A DNA stretch of 64,000 nucleotides from Lysobacteraceae bacterium NML07-0707 (lineage in GTDB: Bacteria > Pseudomonadota > Gammaproteobacteria > Xanthomonadales > Xanthomonadaceae): positions 124,001-188,000 of the forward strand of contig NWQT01000027.1 of the NCBI GenBank assembly GCA_002798295.1. The letters are read 5' to 3'. Below are positions 1 through 9,327 of this stretch, piece after piece; the stretch's first letter is position 1, and every line of letters begins with the position of its first letter. The notes beneath the pieces were generated by a model. It did no database searches and was not told where the DNA came from. It saw only the letters and a program-made list of their open reading frames with translations. A program made the position numbers and the translations under genes.

Positions 1-268
1 CACCGAGCGCTGGGATATCAGCCTGATGGGCTACCAGATGTGGAGTCCGGGCAGTAGCAAGCAGTTTGCTGCCGGTGTCGAATTGGGCTATCTGCTTACT
101 TCCAACCTCTGGCTGTCCGCAGGCTATAACCTGCGAGGCTTCCGTGATGATGACTTGGCCGCAGGTGAATACACCAATCAGGGTGCCTACCTGCGTTTGC
201 GCTTCAAGTTCGATGAAAACCTGTTTGGCCGTGGCAAGACTTCGGTCAATTCCGCTTTGCCGCGTTGA
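1..268 (+). CDS. C-terminal end of an outer-membrane beta-barrel surface protein (partial)
   Basis: The reading frame is open from the left edge of the window and stops at 266-268, so only about 88 C-terminal residues are visible. They alternate hydrophobic and polar residues in strand-like runs (GVELGYLLTSNLWLSAGYN, then AYLRLRFKF) typical of the last strands of a bacterial outer-membrane barrel. An Asn/Asp/Gly-rich turn lies between them. A similar tail is known from large DUF11/SdrD-type repeat proteins of xanthomonads, in which a barrel ends a long repeat protein; that link is recalled family knowledge. The next gene (OmpA type) starts 10 bp downstream and is probably co-transcribed. The full size and the N-terminal domains cannot be seen. 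Confidence 0.6.
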   Translation, partial: TERWDISLMGYQMWSPGSSKQFAAGVELGYLLTSNLWLSAGYNLRGFRDDDLAAGEYTNQGAYLRLRFKFDENLFGRGKTSVNSALPR

Positions 269-278
269 GGAAAAACCC

Positions 279-1322
279 ATGAACCACAATAATCCCGCAC
301 AATCGCATAACCGCAACATGGCAGGTATTCTGGGTGCGGCCGTCTTGGTGCTGGCCTCTATTTGCAGCCCTGTCATGGCGCAAGAGCTAAATGCTGCCAA
401 AGAGCGCATCAGTGGCAATGCCATTCGTGCTGACCATGCGACTTATGAAAATTTGCAGGGTCGCATCAAGGCGCTTAATGATGGTGGCATCCGTGTGGAT
501 GACTATCATTTGTCCAAGGCTCAGTGCTGGCTGGATACTAGTTTCCACGAATATACCCGCAATGACCGTGGTGGCTACCCTCAGGCAGCTCTGGACGAGT
601 CCGCACGCATCATCCGTGCCCTGGAGGGCAAGCAGGATCCGGGCAATGAAACCTCGCTGGTCAATGATGCTCAGCGCCTGCGCGAAGATCTGTGGGTCAA
701 ATTCACCAGCCTGAAGACCCATGCCGGCTTTTCCTGTGCTGCCCAGGCTGTGGCCTGTGGCGAGGTGGAGCTGGTGCATGCTGGCAATGAAATCCACGAC
801 GGTGGCTGGCGTCATGCCAAGCCCTATATTCAGATCGCCGAAGATCACCTGAAAAAAGCCGAAGAGCGTGCAGCTGCCTGTCTACCACCGCCTGCGCCAC
901 CGGCGCCCGTGGCACCGGCACCCACCGTCGAGCGTTTCGACATTTCTGCCGATGCCTTGTTTCGCTTCGATCGTGGCGATTTGGCGGGTTTGCTGCCAGC
1001 AGGCAAGACGCGGCTTGATGAGTTGGCTGCCAATCTGGCCGGGACCTATGTCAAGATCGACTCGATTCGATTGGTAGGCCATACCGATCGGCTAGGCGAG
1101 GTGGAATACAATCAACGCCTGTCTGAGCAGCGCGTGCAAACGGTCAAGCAATATCTGCAAGGCCAGGGGGTCAGCGCGCCGACCGAGGCAATCGGTGTTG
1201 GCGAAAGCCAGCCAAGCGGAAAGACCGGTCACTGTAGAGGCGAACGAGCAACCGCAGCGCTGACTACCTGCTTGCAGCCTGATCGTCGTGTCAGTGTCGA
1301 AGTGACTGGCAGCAAGCGCTAA
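279..1322 (+). CDS. OmpA-family outer-membrane/periplasmic protein
   Basis: A 347-residue protein. The start at 279 is preceded by GAGG at 266-269. Residues 1 to about 36 look like a signal peptide with a long n-region and a cleavage site near VMAQE. The middle (about 40-205) is helical and unassigned. A Pro/Ala linker (PPPAPPAPVAPAP) leads to a C-terminal OmpA-like peptidoglycan-binding domain (about 223-347) with the GHTDRLG signature, the YNQRLSEQR motif and a final DRRVSVEV strand. An insertion holding two Cys (GHC and TTCLQPDRR) may form a disulfide. Family role: non-covalent anchoring of the outer membrane to peptidoglycan. It lies between a barrel protein and a giant repeat protein, so it may anchor that surface assembly (inference). 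Confidence 0.85.
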   Translation: MNHNNPAQSHNRNMAGILGAAVLVLASICSPVMAQELNAAKERISGNAIRADHATYENLQGRIKALNDGGIRVDDYHLSKAQCWLDTSFHEYTRNDRGGYPQAALDESARIIRALEGKQDPGNETSLVNDAQRLREDLWVKFTSLKTHAGFSCAAQAVACGEVELVHAGNEIHDGGWRHAKPYIQIAEDHLKKAEERAAACLPPPAPPAPVAPAPTVERFDISADALFRFDRGDLAGLLPAGKTRLDELAANLAGTYVKIDSIRLVGHTDRLGEVEYNQRLSEQRVQTVKQYLQGQGVSAPTEAIGVGESQPSGKTGHCRGERATAALTTCLQPDRRVSVEVTGSKR

Positions 1323-1411
1323 GTAGCAATCCACAGCAGAATCTGGCCTGTTTCGGTAGGCCAATACAGGGTGATATCACCCGGCAAGCAACAAACATCA
1401 GAGACTCGATC

Positions 1412-4400
1412 ATGTACGCATTGGTCAAAACCTTCCGCAAACTGGCAAACGCTGCTGAAGCAGGGAAAAGGAAGCTTGAAAAACTCAGCCTCCACAAGCT
1501 GCAGGCGAAATCTGCCGTAGCAGCCTTTGTTATGTGTTCGGCTTTTGCTGCACCATGGGCGCAAGCGGCGGTTACCGGGCTTCAGTTTTCCGTGCTCAAG
1601 GATGGCAATGCTCCGCTTGATCCGCAAACTGGCTCGGGCTATGACAATAGCTACACCAACAAGATTGTCCGAACCAGCGACTTGTTTGACTATCAACTCA
1701 CTTTGAGAACCGATGGTGCAGGTGCCCAAGATGTCGAAGTCGTCAGCGAATGGCCTGTCAATTCAAATGCACTTTGGTCTGGTGTGCCGGCTGCATGTGG
1801 CACTGGCTCTGCCGTGGAAAACGCCGGGCGTAAGTTGGTTTGCAAAATCGCAAATCTTTCTCCCAATGCGACTGAAAATATTACGCTGACTGGTATCGTC
1901 AAAGCTACGGCAAGGAATGGTGCAGATATTTCTGCAGCTCCAGTTTCGGTGACTTTTCAGGGGGCGTCAGGGGCGCTAAATCCTTCTGCTGGCGATGTTG
2001 ATGCGGCCAAGCTGAAGGTCACGGCTGCGCCGTTTTATGATGTGGTAGTCCGCAACAGCTTTGACGGCAATCCGCGCAGTGATGGTTTCAAGTTTGGCAA
2101 TGGTCCGGACAACAAGGATGGTTTTTTCCATCGTCATTTGGTTGGCTTGGTGGGGCGTCACCCCAATGGTCATGGGCGGATCGGTGTCGAGCAGCTCAAG
2201 CTGGGTCACCCTGTTCATATCGAAATCGACTTCAAGACCAATCACTCCACCCCGATTGATTGGAAACTGGATACTTGGCACAGCGGTAATGGCTCTGACA
2301 GCGACCCCAAGGCAACGGGCAGTTTCCTTACTGGCGCTGGTTGCGGCAGCCCGCGCAATGGCAGTCCCAGTGCGGAGATGGGTGGCTATATCAATATGCA
2401 TAGCTTGGTTAACGACGACGGGGCGCCGCACGCCGGTACGGATACCGTACCCAATGGCGGTGTTTGCTCGGTTAGCCAGACTGGTAACCGGGTCAAGTTG
2501 ACCCTGACCGGGGTGGATACCAGCTTTGAACGTCGCCCGGAGATAGGCTGGGGCTCTGCTGCAAACCCGATTCACCCTTCGGAATGGTGGGTAAGTAACA
2601 AGGCTTTGGTACTCTGGACGGATATCGCACAATATCCGGCTTCCGGGGTGGTAAATCACACCCTGTCTCTTGCCAGTATTCAAGCGACTTCCATCAGCGA
2701 TCAGGCAGTGGCCTTTGTGCCGCCCGGCGGCGCGCCTGGCTCCACCAATGGCGGCGATCAACAACGTAACAACCAGTATTCCTATAATCTGCAGACGTTA
2801 ACTGATGGCAGAAGCAGCAAGGTTTATTCGCCGGATGGCTCCCTGCCCGCCCCATATGCAACGGTCAAGGATCCAGCGGTTCCCGGTGATGCGCACGTCA
2901 ACCACATGACGCATGATCAGGTGGTAGCAGCTCGGATTGTTTCCAGTAATCGCGGGACGAGCATGCTGCGAAACGCTGAGTTTTGTGAGATTATCGACCG
3001 CACCGCATTTGATCTTATTGATGGCAAATTTAGAACAAATGCTTGGAGCAGTACGGGTGAATCCGTAACGGTTGAGTATGGCTACAATGAAAATGTAGCG
3101 GGTGTTGAATACTTTGCTAGCACAGATACTGCGGCTAACCCTTATGAGAATGGCAATATCAGCAGTTCGTCTGCTTATGCCACGGCTGACTGCAAAAACC
3201 CCAACATTCGGTGGAGCACTACGCCGGCTCCTGGAGGCAGGACGGTCTATGTACGGGTAAAGCTGGCGGAAATGAACCCGGGTACGGACGTATTCCTGTT
3301 CGTCTATGGGATGAAGCTGCGTAAAACTTGGGCCGCCAGCATTGCTTTGGTTAATGGCAGCGGGCCAGCACGAGTCAAGGATCAGCCGATTCCGGCAGGT
3401 ACCGTCTTGCGCAATCATTCGGCAAACAGCTTTAATGGGGTTACGCAATTCCGTGGGGATTACCTTTTGGTGGTTCCGGCACGAACCACCTCGCGTGTCA
3501 ATAAAAAGATCATCAGCCATGCCGATCCGGTCAATTCACCACTGCCCACGGGTAGCGTGGTTGAATACCAAGTGCAACCGCGTTATTCCACGACTTTCCC
3601 GCCGCACTCAGCCAACTTCACGGTTACCGACGTTTTGCCGCCAGGCTTGGAATACGTGGCGGGCTCGGGATTTGTTGGCGCAAGTCAGGTAGAGCCGGTA
3701 ATTGAGCAAAACCAGCCGGCTGCCGGATACACCCGGCTCAGGTGGACGTTGGCCAACATCGAGCCCAAGCTGGGTGATGACAATGATGCCGCGAATACGG
3801 CAACAATCAAATTCAAGGCTCGAATAGGCTTGACGGTTGCCAGTGGCAGCAGTCTGGTCAATCAGGTCGCGGTAAGTGGCGGAGAGCTCGATTATGAAGA
3901 AGACTGCACATTCCAGACTAGTGGCTCGGGTTATGGCGCTTGCAATAAAGCAGCCCGTGCCGAGCTGAAGGTGCAGACCAATGCTGGCTTCCGTATCAAC
4001 AAGGCGACCCTTACTGCGGCAATCGAGCCTGGTCAGCAATTCAAGTATCGTCTGGGCTACGCTGCCCTCGGTATGGATATCAATGATCCGGACATCCCCG
4101 AGCTGATTGATATTCTGCCCTATGTGGGGGATGGTGTGGCAGATCCTGGTCGAAACTTCATCGCTCGCAATCCGCCTTCGGGGTTTGATGCAGGAGCCTA
4201 CAAGCTGAGTGCGGTGGTGCTTCCGAGCAATGATCCGGGCATGCAGGTGTACTACACCAAGGCGGTTCACAATACGATCAACAATGATCCGCGTGATGCA
4301 AGTAATGACTTGGTCACTGGATCCACTAAATGGTGTTCCAGTTTCAGTGGGGGTAATTGCCCGGCCAATATCGGCGAAGTGACTGCGATCCGCTTCAAGC

Positions 4401-7400
4401 CGGGTGTCAGTGTGATGCCTGCGAATCAGTCCTATGCGATCGAACTGACTTTCGATACGAATGCTGGCATTGCCAAACCTGGCGATCAGTTCAGTAATGC
4501 CGTGGGCGCTCGTCCGGTCAACCCTGCCAGCAGCTTGCTGTATGTCAATGCGCCTTCAACCCAGCCGGTGCAGATCACTGATGGCGGAGCCAGCATTGCC
4601 GGTCGTGTTTACATCGACAGCAATGACGATGGCAATGATGCGGGTGAAACGGGTATTGCCGACAATACAATCGTCCTTCATGCCTGTGTGGCCGGCAGCA
4701 ATGGCGCGGTGGATACCACCCAGATCAATATGGGTACTACGCCTCCAAGCTGCCAGGGGGATGACCAATACATCACCCGTACCATGGATACGGGGGTAAA
4801 TGGCGAATACAACTTTACCGGCCTGTTGACGGGGATCTATACGCTTGTCCAGCAGAATCAGCCGACTGGCTATCAAGATGGCACGGCTACGGCTGGCTCG
4901 CAGGGCGGGACTGTAACGCCAAAGGGAACAACGCCAAGCATGATCGCCGATTTTGGCTTGGTCTCCGGCAATAACCCGACGCATGCGACTGGCTATAATT
5001 TTGGCGAAATTTCGCCGAAAATTGAAGCACATGGCGATGATCTGGGTCGCTACAACGCGGCGACGGGCGGGACGACGGCGTCTGTGCTTGGCGACAACGG
5101 CAGCGGCACGGACAAGGCCAATGGTGTCGATGCGACGCTGACGAACGTGACGCTGACGCAGGTGTCTTCGTCCAATGCGGGCGTGACCTTGAATACCACG
5201 ACGGGTCTGATTGAAGTGGCCACGGGTACGGCTGTGGGTACACACACAGTGGAATACCAGATCTGTCTGGTCAGTCACCCGACGATCTGCGCGAATGCGA
5301 CGGAGACGGTGCACGTGGTGTCGATCAAGGCAGAGAACGACGATATGGGCACGCACGCGGTGAGTGCGAACCCGATCGTGACGCCGAGCGTGCTGGCCGA
5401 CAATGGCGCGGGTACAGACAAGGCCAATGGTGCGGATGCAGATCCGAACACGGTGACGATCAAGCCGGGTACGCCGAGCAATCCTGCGCTGACGATGGAT
5501 GCGGGTACGGGTGTGATCACGGTGGCGCCGAATACGCCGGCGGGCACCTATACCTATCCGTACCAGATCTGTCTGGTGAACGAAGCGAACGTGTGCGACG
5601 AAGCAGTTGCGACGATCGTGATCCGTGATCCTGGGACGATCAAGGCAGAGAACGACGATATGGGCACGCACGCGGTGAGTGCGAACCCGATCGTGACGCC
5701 GAGCGTGCTGGCCGACAATGGCGCGGGTACAGACAAGGCCAATGGTGCGGATGCAGATCCGAACACGGTGACGATCAAGCCGGGTACGCCGAGCAATCCT
5801 GCGCTGACGATGGATGCGGGTACGGGTGTGATCACGGTGGCGCCGAATACGCCGGCGGGCACCTATACCTATCCGTACCAGATCTGTCTGGTGAACGAAG
5901 CGAACGTGTGCGACGAAGCAGTTGCGACGATCGTGATCCGTGATCCTGGGACGATCAAGGCAGAGAACGACGATATGGGCACGCACGCGGTGAGTACGAA
6001 CCCGATCGTGACGCCGAGCGTGCTGGCCGACAATGGCGCGGGTACAGACAAGGCCAATGGTGCGGATGCAGATCCGAACACGGTGACGATCAAGCCGGGT
6101 ACGCCGAGCAATCCTGCGCTGACGATGGATGCGGGTACGGGTGTGATCACGGTGGCGCCGAATACGCCGGCGGGCACCTATACCTATCCGTACCAGATCT
6201 GTCTGGTGAACGAAGCGAACGTGTGCGACGAAGCAGTTGCGACGATCGTGATCCGTGATCCTGGGACGATTGACGCGGTGGATGACGACTACACGGGTAC
6301 GCCGATTGAATCGGTGTCGGGTGGCAGCACGAGTTCGGTGATCACGAACGACCTAGCAGATGGCCAGCCTGCAGTGATCGGCACGAACGTGACGCTGACG
6401 CCGGGTTCGGTAGTGACCCCGCCTGCTGATGGCGGACTGACGATGAATCCGGATGGCACCATCACGGTGGCGTCGGGTACCACGCCGGGTACTTATAAGT
6501 ACACCTACACGATCTGTCTGGCGAACGTACCGGACATCTGTGATACCGCGACCGCGACGGTGGTGGTGACGCCGCCTGCCCCGCCGGCTTCGGCCGACCT
6601 GGCCCTGACCAAGGCAGTGGACAACGCCACGGCTGCGGTGGGTGAGGACGTGATCTTCACGGTGACGGTGACCAACAATGGTCCGTCGACGGCGACGGGT
6701 GTGTCGGTGAACGAGCAGCTGCCGAGCGGTTACACGCTGGTGAGCGCCTCGGCCACGGTGGGCAGCTACAGCGCTCCGACGTGGACGATCGGTGACCTGG
6801 CCAATGGTGCAACGGCGACGTTGACGCTGAAGGCCACGGTGAACGCCACGGGCGACTACACCAATACCGCGACGGTGACGGCGACGACGCCGGATCCGAC
6901 CCCGGGCAACAACGAGGACAGCGCGACGGTGACGCCGCCTGCCCCGCCGGCTTCGGCCGACCTGGCCCTGACCAAGGCAGTGGACAACGCCACGGCTGCG
7001 GTGGGTGAGGACGTGATCTTCACGGTGACGGTGACCAACAATGGTCCGTCGACGGCGACGGGTGTGTCGGTGAACGAGCAGCTGCCGAGCGGTTACACGC
7101 TGGTGAGCGCCTCGGCCACGGTGGGCAGCTACAGCGCTCCGACGTGGACGATCGGTGACCTGGCCAATGGTGCAACGGCGACGTTGACGCTGAAGGCCAC
7201 GGTGAACGCCACGGGCGACTACACCAATACCGCGACGGTGACGGCGACGACGCCGGATCCGACCCCGGGCAACAACGAGGACAGCGCGACGGTGACGCCG
7301 CCTGCGGCTATCATTCCGCAACTCGTGGTCGAGAAGCGTGGATCGGTGAGTGAAGCGGAAGTGGGTGATGTAGTGCTTTACACCATCCGTATTCGCAATG

Positions 7401-8230
7401 CCAACCAAACTGCTGCGGCTCTTCAACCAGTGCTGGTTGACCGTTTGCCAGCGGGCTTCCTGTTGCTGGGTGAAAGCGCCGCCGTCAGTGGTGCCAAGCT
7501 GTTGTCTGTGACCGGGGCGCCGGGCTCAGTGTTGCGAATGCAGCTTGATGCCATTGCTCCGGGTGCAGAAGCGATTGTTCAGTACCGTGTACGCTTGAGT
7601 GTGGGTGCGCAGCAGGGTGATGGTATTAACCGTGCCCATATGGAGTGCCCGATGGCTCAGGCAGGTCTGACTATCTGCTCAAATGAAGATCAGTGGCAGG
7701 TTAAGCCACGTGGCGGTGTGTTCTCCAGCGAAGGCTGTGTGGTTGGCCAGATCTATGTAGATGCTAATGGTAATAGTTTGAAGGATCGCGAAGAGCTGGG
7801 TATCCCAGGTGTTCGCATGTACTTCCAGGACGGTACCTACATGATTAGTGATGTTGAAGGCAAGTACAGCTACTGCGGCCTACGTCCGGTGACGCATGTG
7901 TTGAAGGTTGACGGCCGTACGTTGCCGCGTGGTAGCCGACTGGTGACCAGTAGCAGCCGTAATGCTGGCGATGCGAATAGCCTGTTTATCGATCTCAAGG
8001 CTGGTGAGCTGCATCGTGCCGACTTCATTGAAGGCTCCGCCAGCAATGAGGTACTTGAGCAGGTCAAAGCGCGCCGTGCCAACGGTGAAGTGCGGTCAGT
8101 GGAAAGTGAAGTGGGACAACCGGCTCTGAAGTTTGAAAGCAAGCCGGCTCCACAGGGCAATCCGCTGCAGCAAGGCACCGACTCGGCGAAGCAGCAGATC
8201 GAACGTATCCGTCAAGGTGATGGGTATTGA
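1412..8230 (+). CDS. Giant secreted repeat protein (SdrD-B-like, cadherin/Ig-like and DUF11 repeats)
   Basis: A 2272-residue protein with an N-terminal signal region (hydrophobic AVAAFVMCSAFAAPWAQA, cleavage near residue 52). The first ~1050 residues are beta-rich and Cys-containing. An SdrD-B-like domain (about 1058-1200, GRVYIDSNDDGNDAGETGI) follows. Five Ig/cadherin-like repeats cover about 1204-1720; the middle three (105 residues each) are almost identical. Two identical 121-residue DUF11 repeats follow (1721-1962), then a diverged DUF11-like unit, a second SdrD-B-like domain (about 2108-2190, GQIYVDANGNSLKDREELGI) and a charged tail with no barrel or sorting motif. Likely a surface adhesin or fibre. 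The terminator at 8253-8289 ends the unit. Codons in the repeat block are richer in ACG, GTG and GGT than in the flanks, by eye, which fits recent duplication. Ligand unknown. Confidence 0.85.
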   Translation: MYALVKTFRKLANAAEAGKRKLEKLSLHKLQAKSAVAAFVMCSAFAAPWAQAAVTGLQFSVLKDGNAPLDPQTGSGYDNSYTNKIVRTSDLFDYQLTLRTDGAGAQDVEVVSEWPVNSNALWSGVPAACGTGSAVENAGRKLVCKIANLSPNATENITLTGIVKATARNGADISAAPVSVTFQGASGALNPSAGDVDAAKLKVTAAPFYDVVVRNSFDGNPRSDGFKFGNGPDNKDGFFHRHLVGLVGRHPNGHGRIGVEQLKLGHPVHIEIDFKTNHSTPIDWKLDTWHSGNGSDSDPKATGSFLTGAGCGSPRNGSPSAEMGGYINMHSLVNDDGAPHAGTDTVPNGGVCSVSQTGNRVKLTLTGVDTSFERRPEIGWGSAANPIHPSEWWVSNKALVLWTDIAQYPASGVVNHTLSLASIQATSISDQAVAFVPPGGAPGSTNGGDQQRNNQYSYNLQTLTDGRSSKVYSPDGSLPAPYATVKDPAVPGDAHVNHMTHDQVVAARIVSSNRGTSMLRNAEFCEIIDRTAFDLIDGKFRTNAWSSTGESVTVEYGYNENVAGVEYFASTDTAANPYENGNISSSSAYATADCKNPNIRWSTTPAPGGRTVYVRVKLAEMNPGTDVFLFVYGMKLRKTWAASIALVNGSGPARVKDQPIPAGTVLRNHSANSFNGVTQFRGDYLLVVPARTTSRVNKKIISHADPVNSPLPTGSVVEYQVQPRYSTTFPPHSANFTVTDVLPPGLEYVAGSGFVGASQVEPVIEQNQPAAGYTRLRWTLANIEPKLGDDNDAANTATIKFKARIGLTVASGSSLVNQVAVSGGELDYEEDCTFQTSGSGYGACNKAARAELKVQTNAGFRINKATLTAAIEPGQQFKYRLGYAALGMDINDPDIPELIDILPYVGDGVADPGRNFIARNPPSGFDAGAYKLSAVVLPSNDPGMQVYYTKAVHNTINNDPRDASNDLVTGSTKWCSSFSGGNCPANIGEVTAIRFKPGVSVMPANQSYAIELTFDTNAGIAKPGDQFSNAVGARPVNPASSLLYVNAPSTQPVQITDGGASIAGRVYIDSNDDGNDAGETGIADNTIVLHACVAGSNGAVDTTQINMGTTPPSCQGDDQYITRTMDTGVNGEYNFTGLLTGIYTLVQQNQPTGYQDGTATAGSQGGTVTPKGTTPSMIADFGLVSGNNPTHATGYNFGEISPKIEAHGDDLGRYNAATGGTTASVLGDNGSGTDKANGVDATLTNVTLTQVSSSNAGVTLNTTTGLIEVATGTAVGTHTVEYQICLVSHPTICANATETVHVVSIKAENDDMGTHAVSANPIVTPSVLADNGAGTDKANGADADPNTVTIKPGTPSNPALTMDAGTGVITVAPNTPAGTYTYPYQICLVNEANVCDEAVATIVIRDPGTIKAENDDMGTHAVSANPIVTPSVLADNGAGTDKANGADADPNTVTIKPGTPSNPALTMDAGTGVITVAPNTPAGTYTYPYQICLVNEANVCDEAVATIVIRDPGTIKAENDDMGTHAVSTNPIVTPSVLADNGAGTDKANGADADPNTVTIKPGTPSNPALTMDAGTGVITVAPNTPAGTYTYPYQICLVNEANVCDEAVATIVIRDPGTIDAVDDDYTGTPIESVSGGSTSSVITNDLADGQPAVIGTNVTLTPGSVVTPPADGGLTMNPDGTITVASGTTPGTYKYTYTICLANVPDICDTATATVVVTPPAPPASADLALTKAVDNATAAVGEDVIFTVTVTNNGPSTATGVSVNEQLPSGYTLVSASATVGSYSAPTWTIGDLANGATATLTLKATVNATGDYTNTATVTATTPDPTPGNNEDSATVTPPAPPASADLALTKAVDNATAAVGEDVIFTVTVTNNGPSTATGVSVNEQLPSGYTLVSASATVGSYSAPTWTIGDLANGATATLTLKATVNATGDYTNTATVTATTPDPTPGNNEDSATVTPPAAIIPQLVVEKRGSVSEAEVGDVVLYTIRIRNANQTAAALQPVLVDRLPAGFLLLGESAAVSGAKLLSVTGAPGSVLRMQLDAIAPGAEAIVQYRVRLSVGAQQGDGINRAHMECPMAQAGLTICSNEDQWQVKPRGGVFSSEGCVVGQIYVDANGNSLKDREELGIPGVRMYFQDGTYMISDVEGKYSYCGLRPVTHVLKVDGRTLPRGSRLVTSSSRNAGDANSLFIDLKAGELHRADFIEGSASNEVLEQVKARRANGEVRSVESEVGQPALKFESKPAPQGNPLQQGTDSAKQQIERIRQGDGY
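5324..6268 (+). repeat. Three tandem 315-bp repeats inside the giant repeat protein
   Basis: Copies lie at 5324-5638, 5639-5953 and 5954-6268, each starting ATCAAGGCAGAGAACGACGA and encoding 105 residues. By eye they are identical except for A instead of G at 5996 (Ala to Thr). A diverged unit precedes them (5021-5323) and another follows (6269-6571). Because silent sites are also unchanged, duplication or gene conversion was recent. Copy number could vary between strains, and short-read assemblies could collapse it. Confidence 0.95.
6572..7297 (+). repeat. Two tandem 363-bp DUF11 repeats
   Basis: The units at 6572-6934 and 6935-7297 each encode the same 121 residues, from PPAPPASADLALTKAVDN to NNEDSATVT. 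No difference is seen by eye even at silent positions. The boundary is a Pro-rich hinge (PPAPPA) that also ends the array at 7298. DUF11 domains are Ig-like and usually act as rigid spacers in surface proteins. Confidence 0.95.
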
Positions 8231-8252
8231 GCGAACGCTTTTGTAGGTGCTG

Positions 8253-8289
8253 AAAGAAACCGACCCGCCAGATGCGGGTCGGTTTCTTT
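8253..8289 (+). terminator. Rho-independent terminator after the giant repeat gene
   Basis: A 16-bp perfect stem: AAAGAAACCGACCCGC at 8253-8268 and its complement at 8274-8289, with the 5-nt loop CAGAT. The A and T runs at the stem base make it usable from either strand. It lies 22 bp after the stop of the 2272-residue gene and just before the IS481 element. Confidence 0.9.
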
Positions 8290-8304
8290 ATGGTAATACC
8301 TAGA

Positions 8305-9306
8305 TGTTTGATCCCAGACTTTGATGGTTCAATCTTCTCCCCCGAATGGAAGGAAGGACTATGGGCCAGATTCTTCATGCAAGCGCCACGACGACAGAGG
8401 CAACCCGCCGAGCAATACAACATAGTCAAGAGAGCCTGAGAACGCTGGCCAAGCGTTATGGCATCAACCCCAAAACGGTGGCCAAGTGGAAGAAACGCAC
8501 CTCGGTGGCCGACCTGCCTACCGGCCCCGGGCAGCCGCGCTCTACCGTGTTGTCCATTGAGGAAGAGGCCGCCATCGTTGCTTTCCGCAAGCACACCCTG
8601 CTGCCGCTGGATGACTGTCTGTATGCCTTGCAAGCAACCATCCCGCATCTGACGCGCTCCTCGCTGCATCGCTGTTTGCAGCGCCATGGCATCTCTCGGC
8701 TGCCTGAACCTGAAGGCGATAAGCCCGTCAAAAAAACCTTCAAGCGTTATCCCATCGGCTACTTCCATGTCGATATTGCCGAGGTGCATACCGCTGAAGG
8801 CAGGCTCTACCTGTTTGTTGCCATCGACAGAACGTCGAAGTTCGCTTACGCCGAGCTGCATCGCCGCGCCACCAAGATGGTAGCAGCGCAGTTTCTGCGC
8901 AATTTGATGGATACCGCGCCCTACCACATCCACACGGTGCTGACCGACAACGGCATCCAATTCACCAACCGCCGTCGTGACCGGTATTGCCTGGAGCACA
9001 TCTTCACCCGGGTGTGTAAAGAGCATGGCATCGAGCACCGTCTGACCCAGCTCAAGCATCCCTGGACGAATGGACAGGTCGAACGGATGAACCGAACCAT
9101 CAAGGAGGCCACCGTCAAACGCTTCCATTACGACGATCACGCACAGCTGCAACAACACCTGGCCGGTTTCATGGACGCCTACAACTTCGCCCGCAGACTC
9201 AAGACCTTGAAAGGGCTGACGCCCTACGAATTCATCTGCAAACAGTGGGACGCACAGCCTGAACGCTTTAGGATTGCGCCGAGCCATCTAATGATGAGAC
9301 TGAACA
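8305..9306 (+). mobile_element. IS481-family insertion sequence, copy A
   Basis: The left tip is TGTTTGATCC at 8305; the right tip ends GACTGAACA at 9306. The imperfect terminal inverted repeats (8305-8327 and 9284-9306) match at about 16 of 23 positions. The left flank is CCTAGA (8299-8304), which fits the NCTAGN target known for IS481. The right flank (GCAGCC) does not repeat it, so the right junction has been rearranged; a fragment of another IS481-type transposase starts about 20 bp later. The right-end copy at 30838-31060 fixes the true right tip. Confidence 0.8.
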
Positions 9307-9326
9307 GCAGCCCAGTCACCGAGTAA
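8361..9326 (+). CDS. IS481-family transposase
   Basis: A 321-residue DDE transposase. The ATG at 8361 is preferred over the in-frame ATG at 8346 because AAGGA lies just upstream of it. The N-terminal helix-turn-helix includes SLRTLAKRYGINPKTVAKWK. The rve-type catalytic core follows, with Asp in the FHVDIAEVH segment, Asp in VLTDNGIQF and Glu in NGQVERMN. The last residues (after MMRLN) are encoded outside the element, because the frame reads through the right tip into flanking DNA and stops at 9324-9326. In the remnant at 30838-31060 the stop instead lies in the CTAG target. The protein looks intact and possibly active. Confidence 0.88.
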   Translation: MGQILHASATTTEATRRAIQHSQESLRTLAKRYGINPKTVAKWKKRTSVADLPTGPGQPRSTVLSIEEEAAIVAFRKHTLLPLDDCLYALQATIPHLTRSSLHRCLQRHGISRLPEPEGDKPVKKTFKRYPIGYFHVDIAEVHTAEGRLYLFVAIDRTSKFAYAELHRRATKMVAAQFLRNLMDTAPYHIHTVLTDNGIQFTNRRRDRYCLEHIFTRVCKEHGIEHRLTQLKHPWTNGQVERMNRTIKEATVKRFHYDDHAQLQQHLAGFMDAYNFARRLKTLKGLTPYEFICKQWDAQPERFRIAPSHLMMRLNSSPVTE

Positions 9327-9327
9327 C

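Noticed and set aside
4556-5986. A 476-codon leftward frame rich in Arg and His inside the giant repeat gene
   Set aside because: Antisense of the three repeat copies; its own repeats mirror the coding strand.
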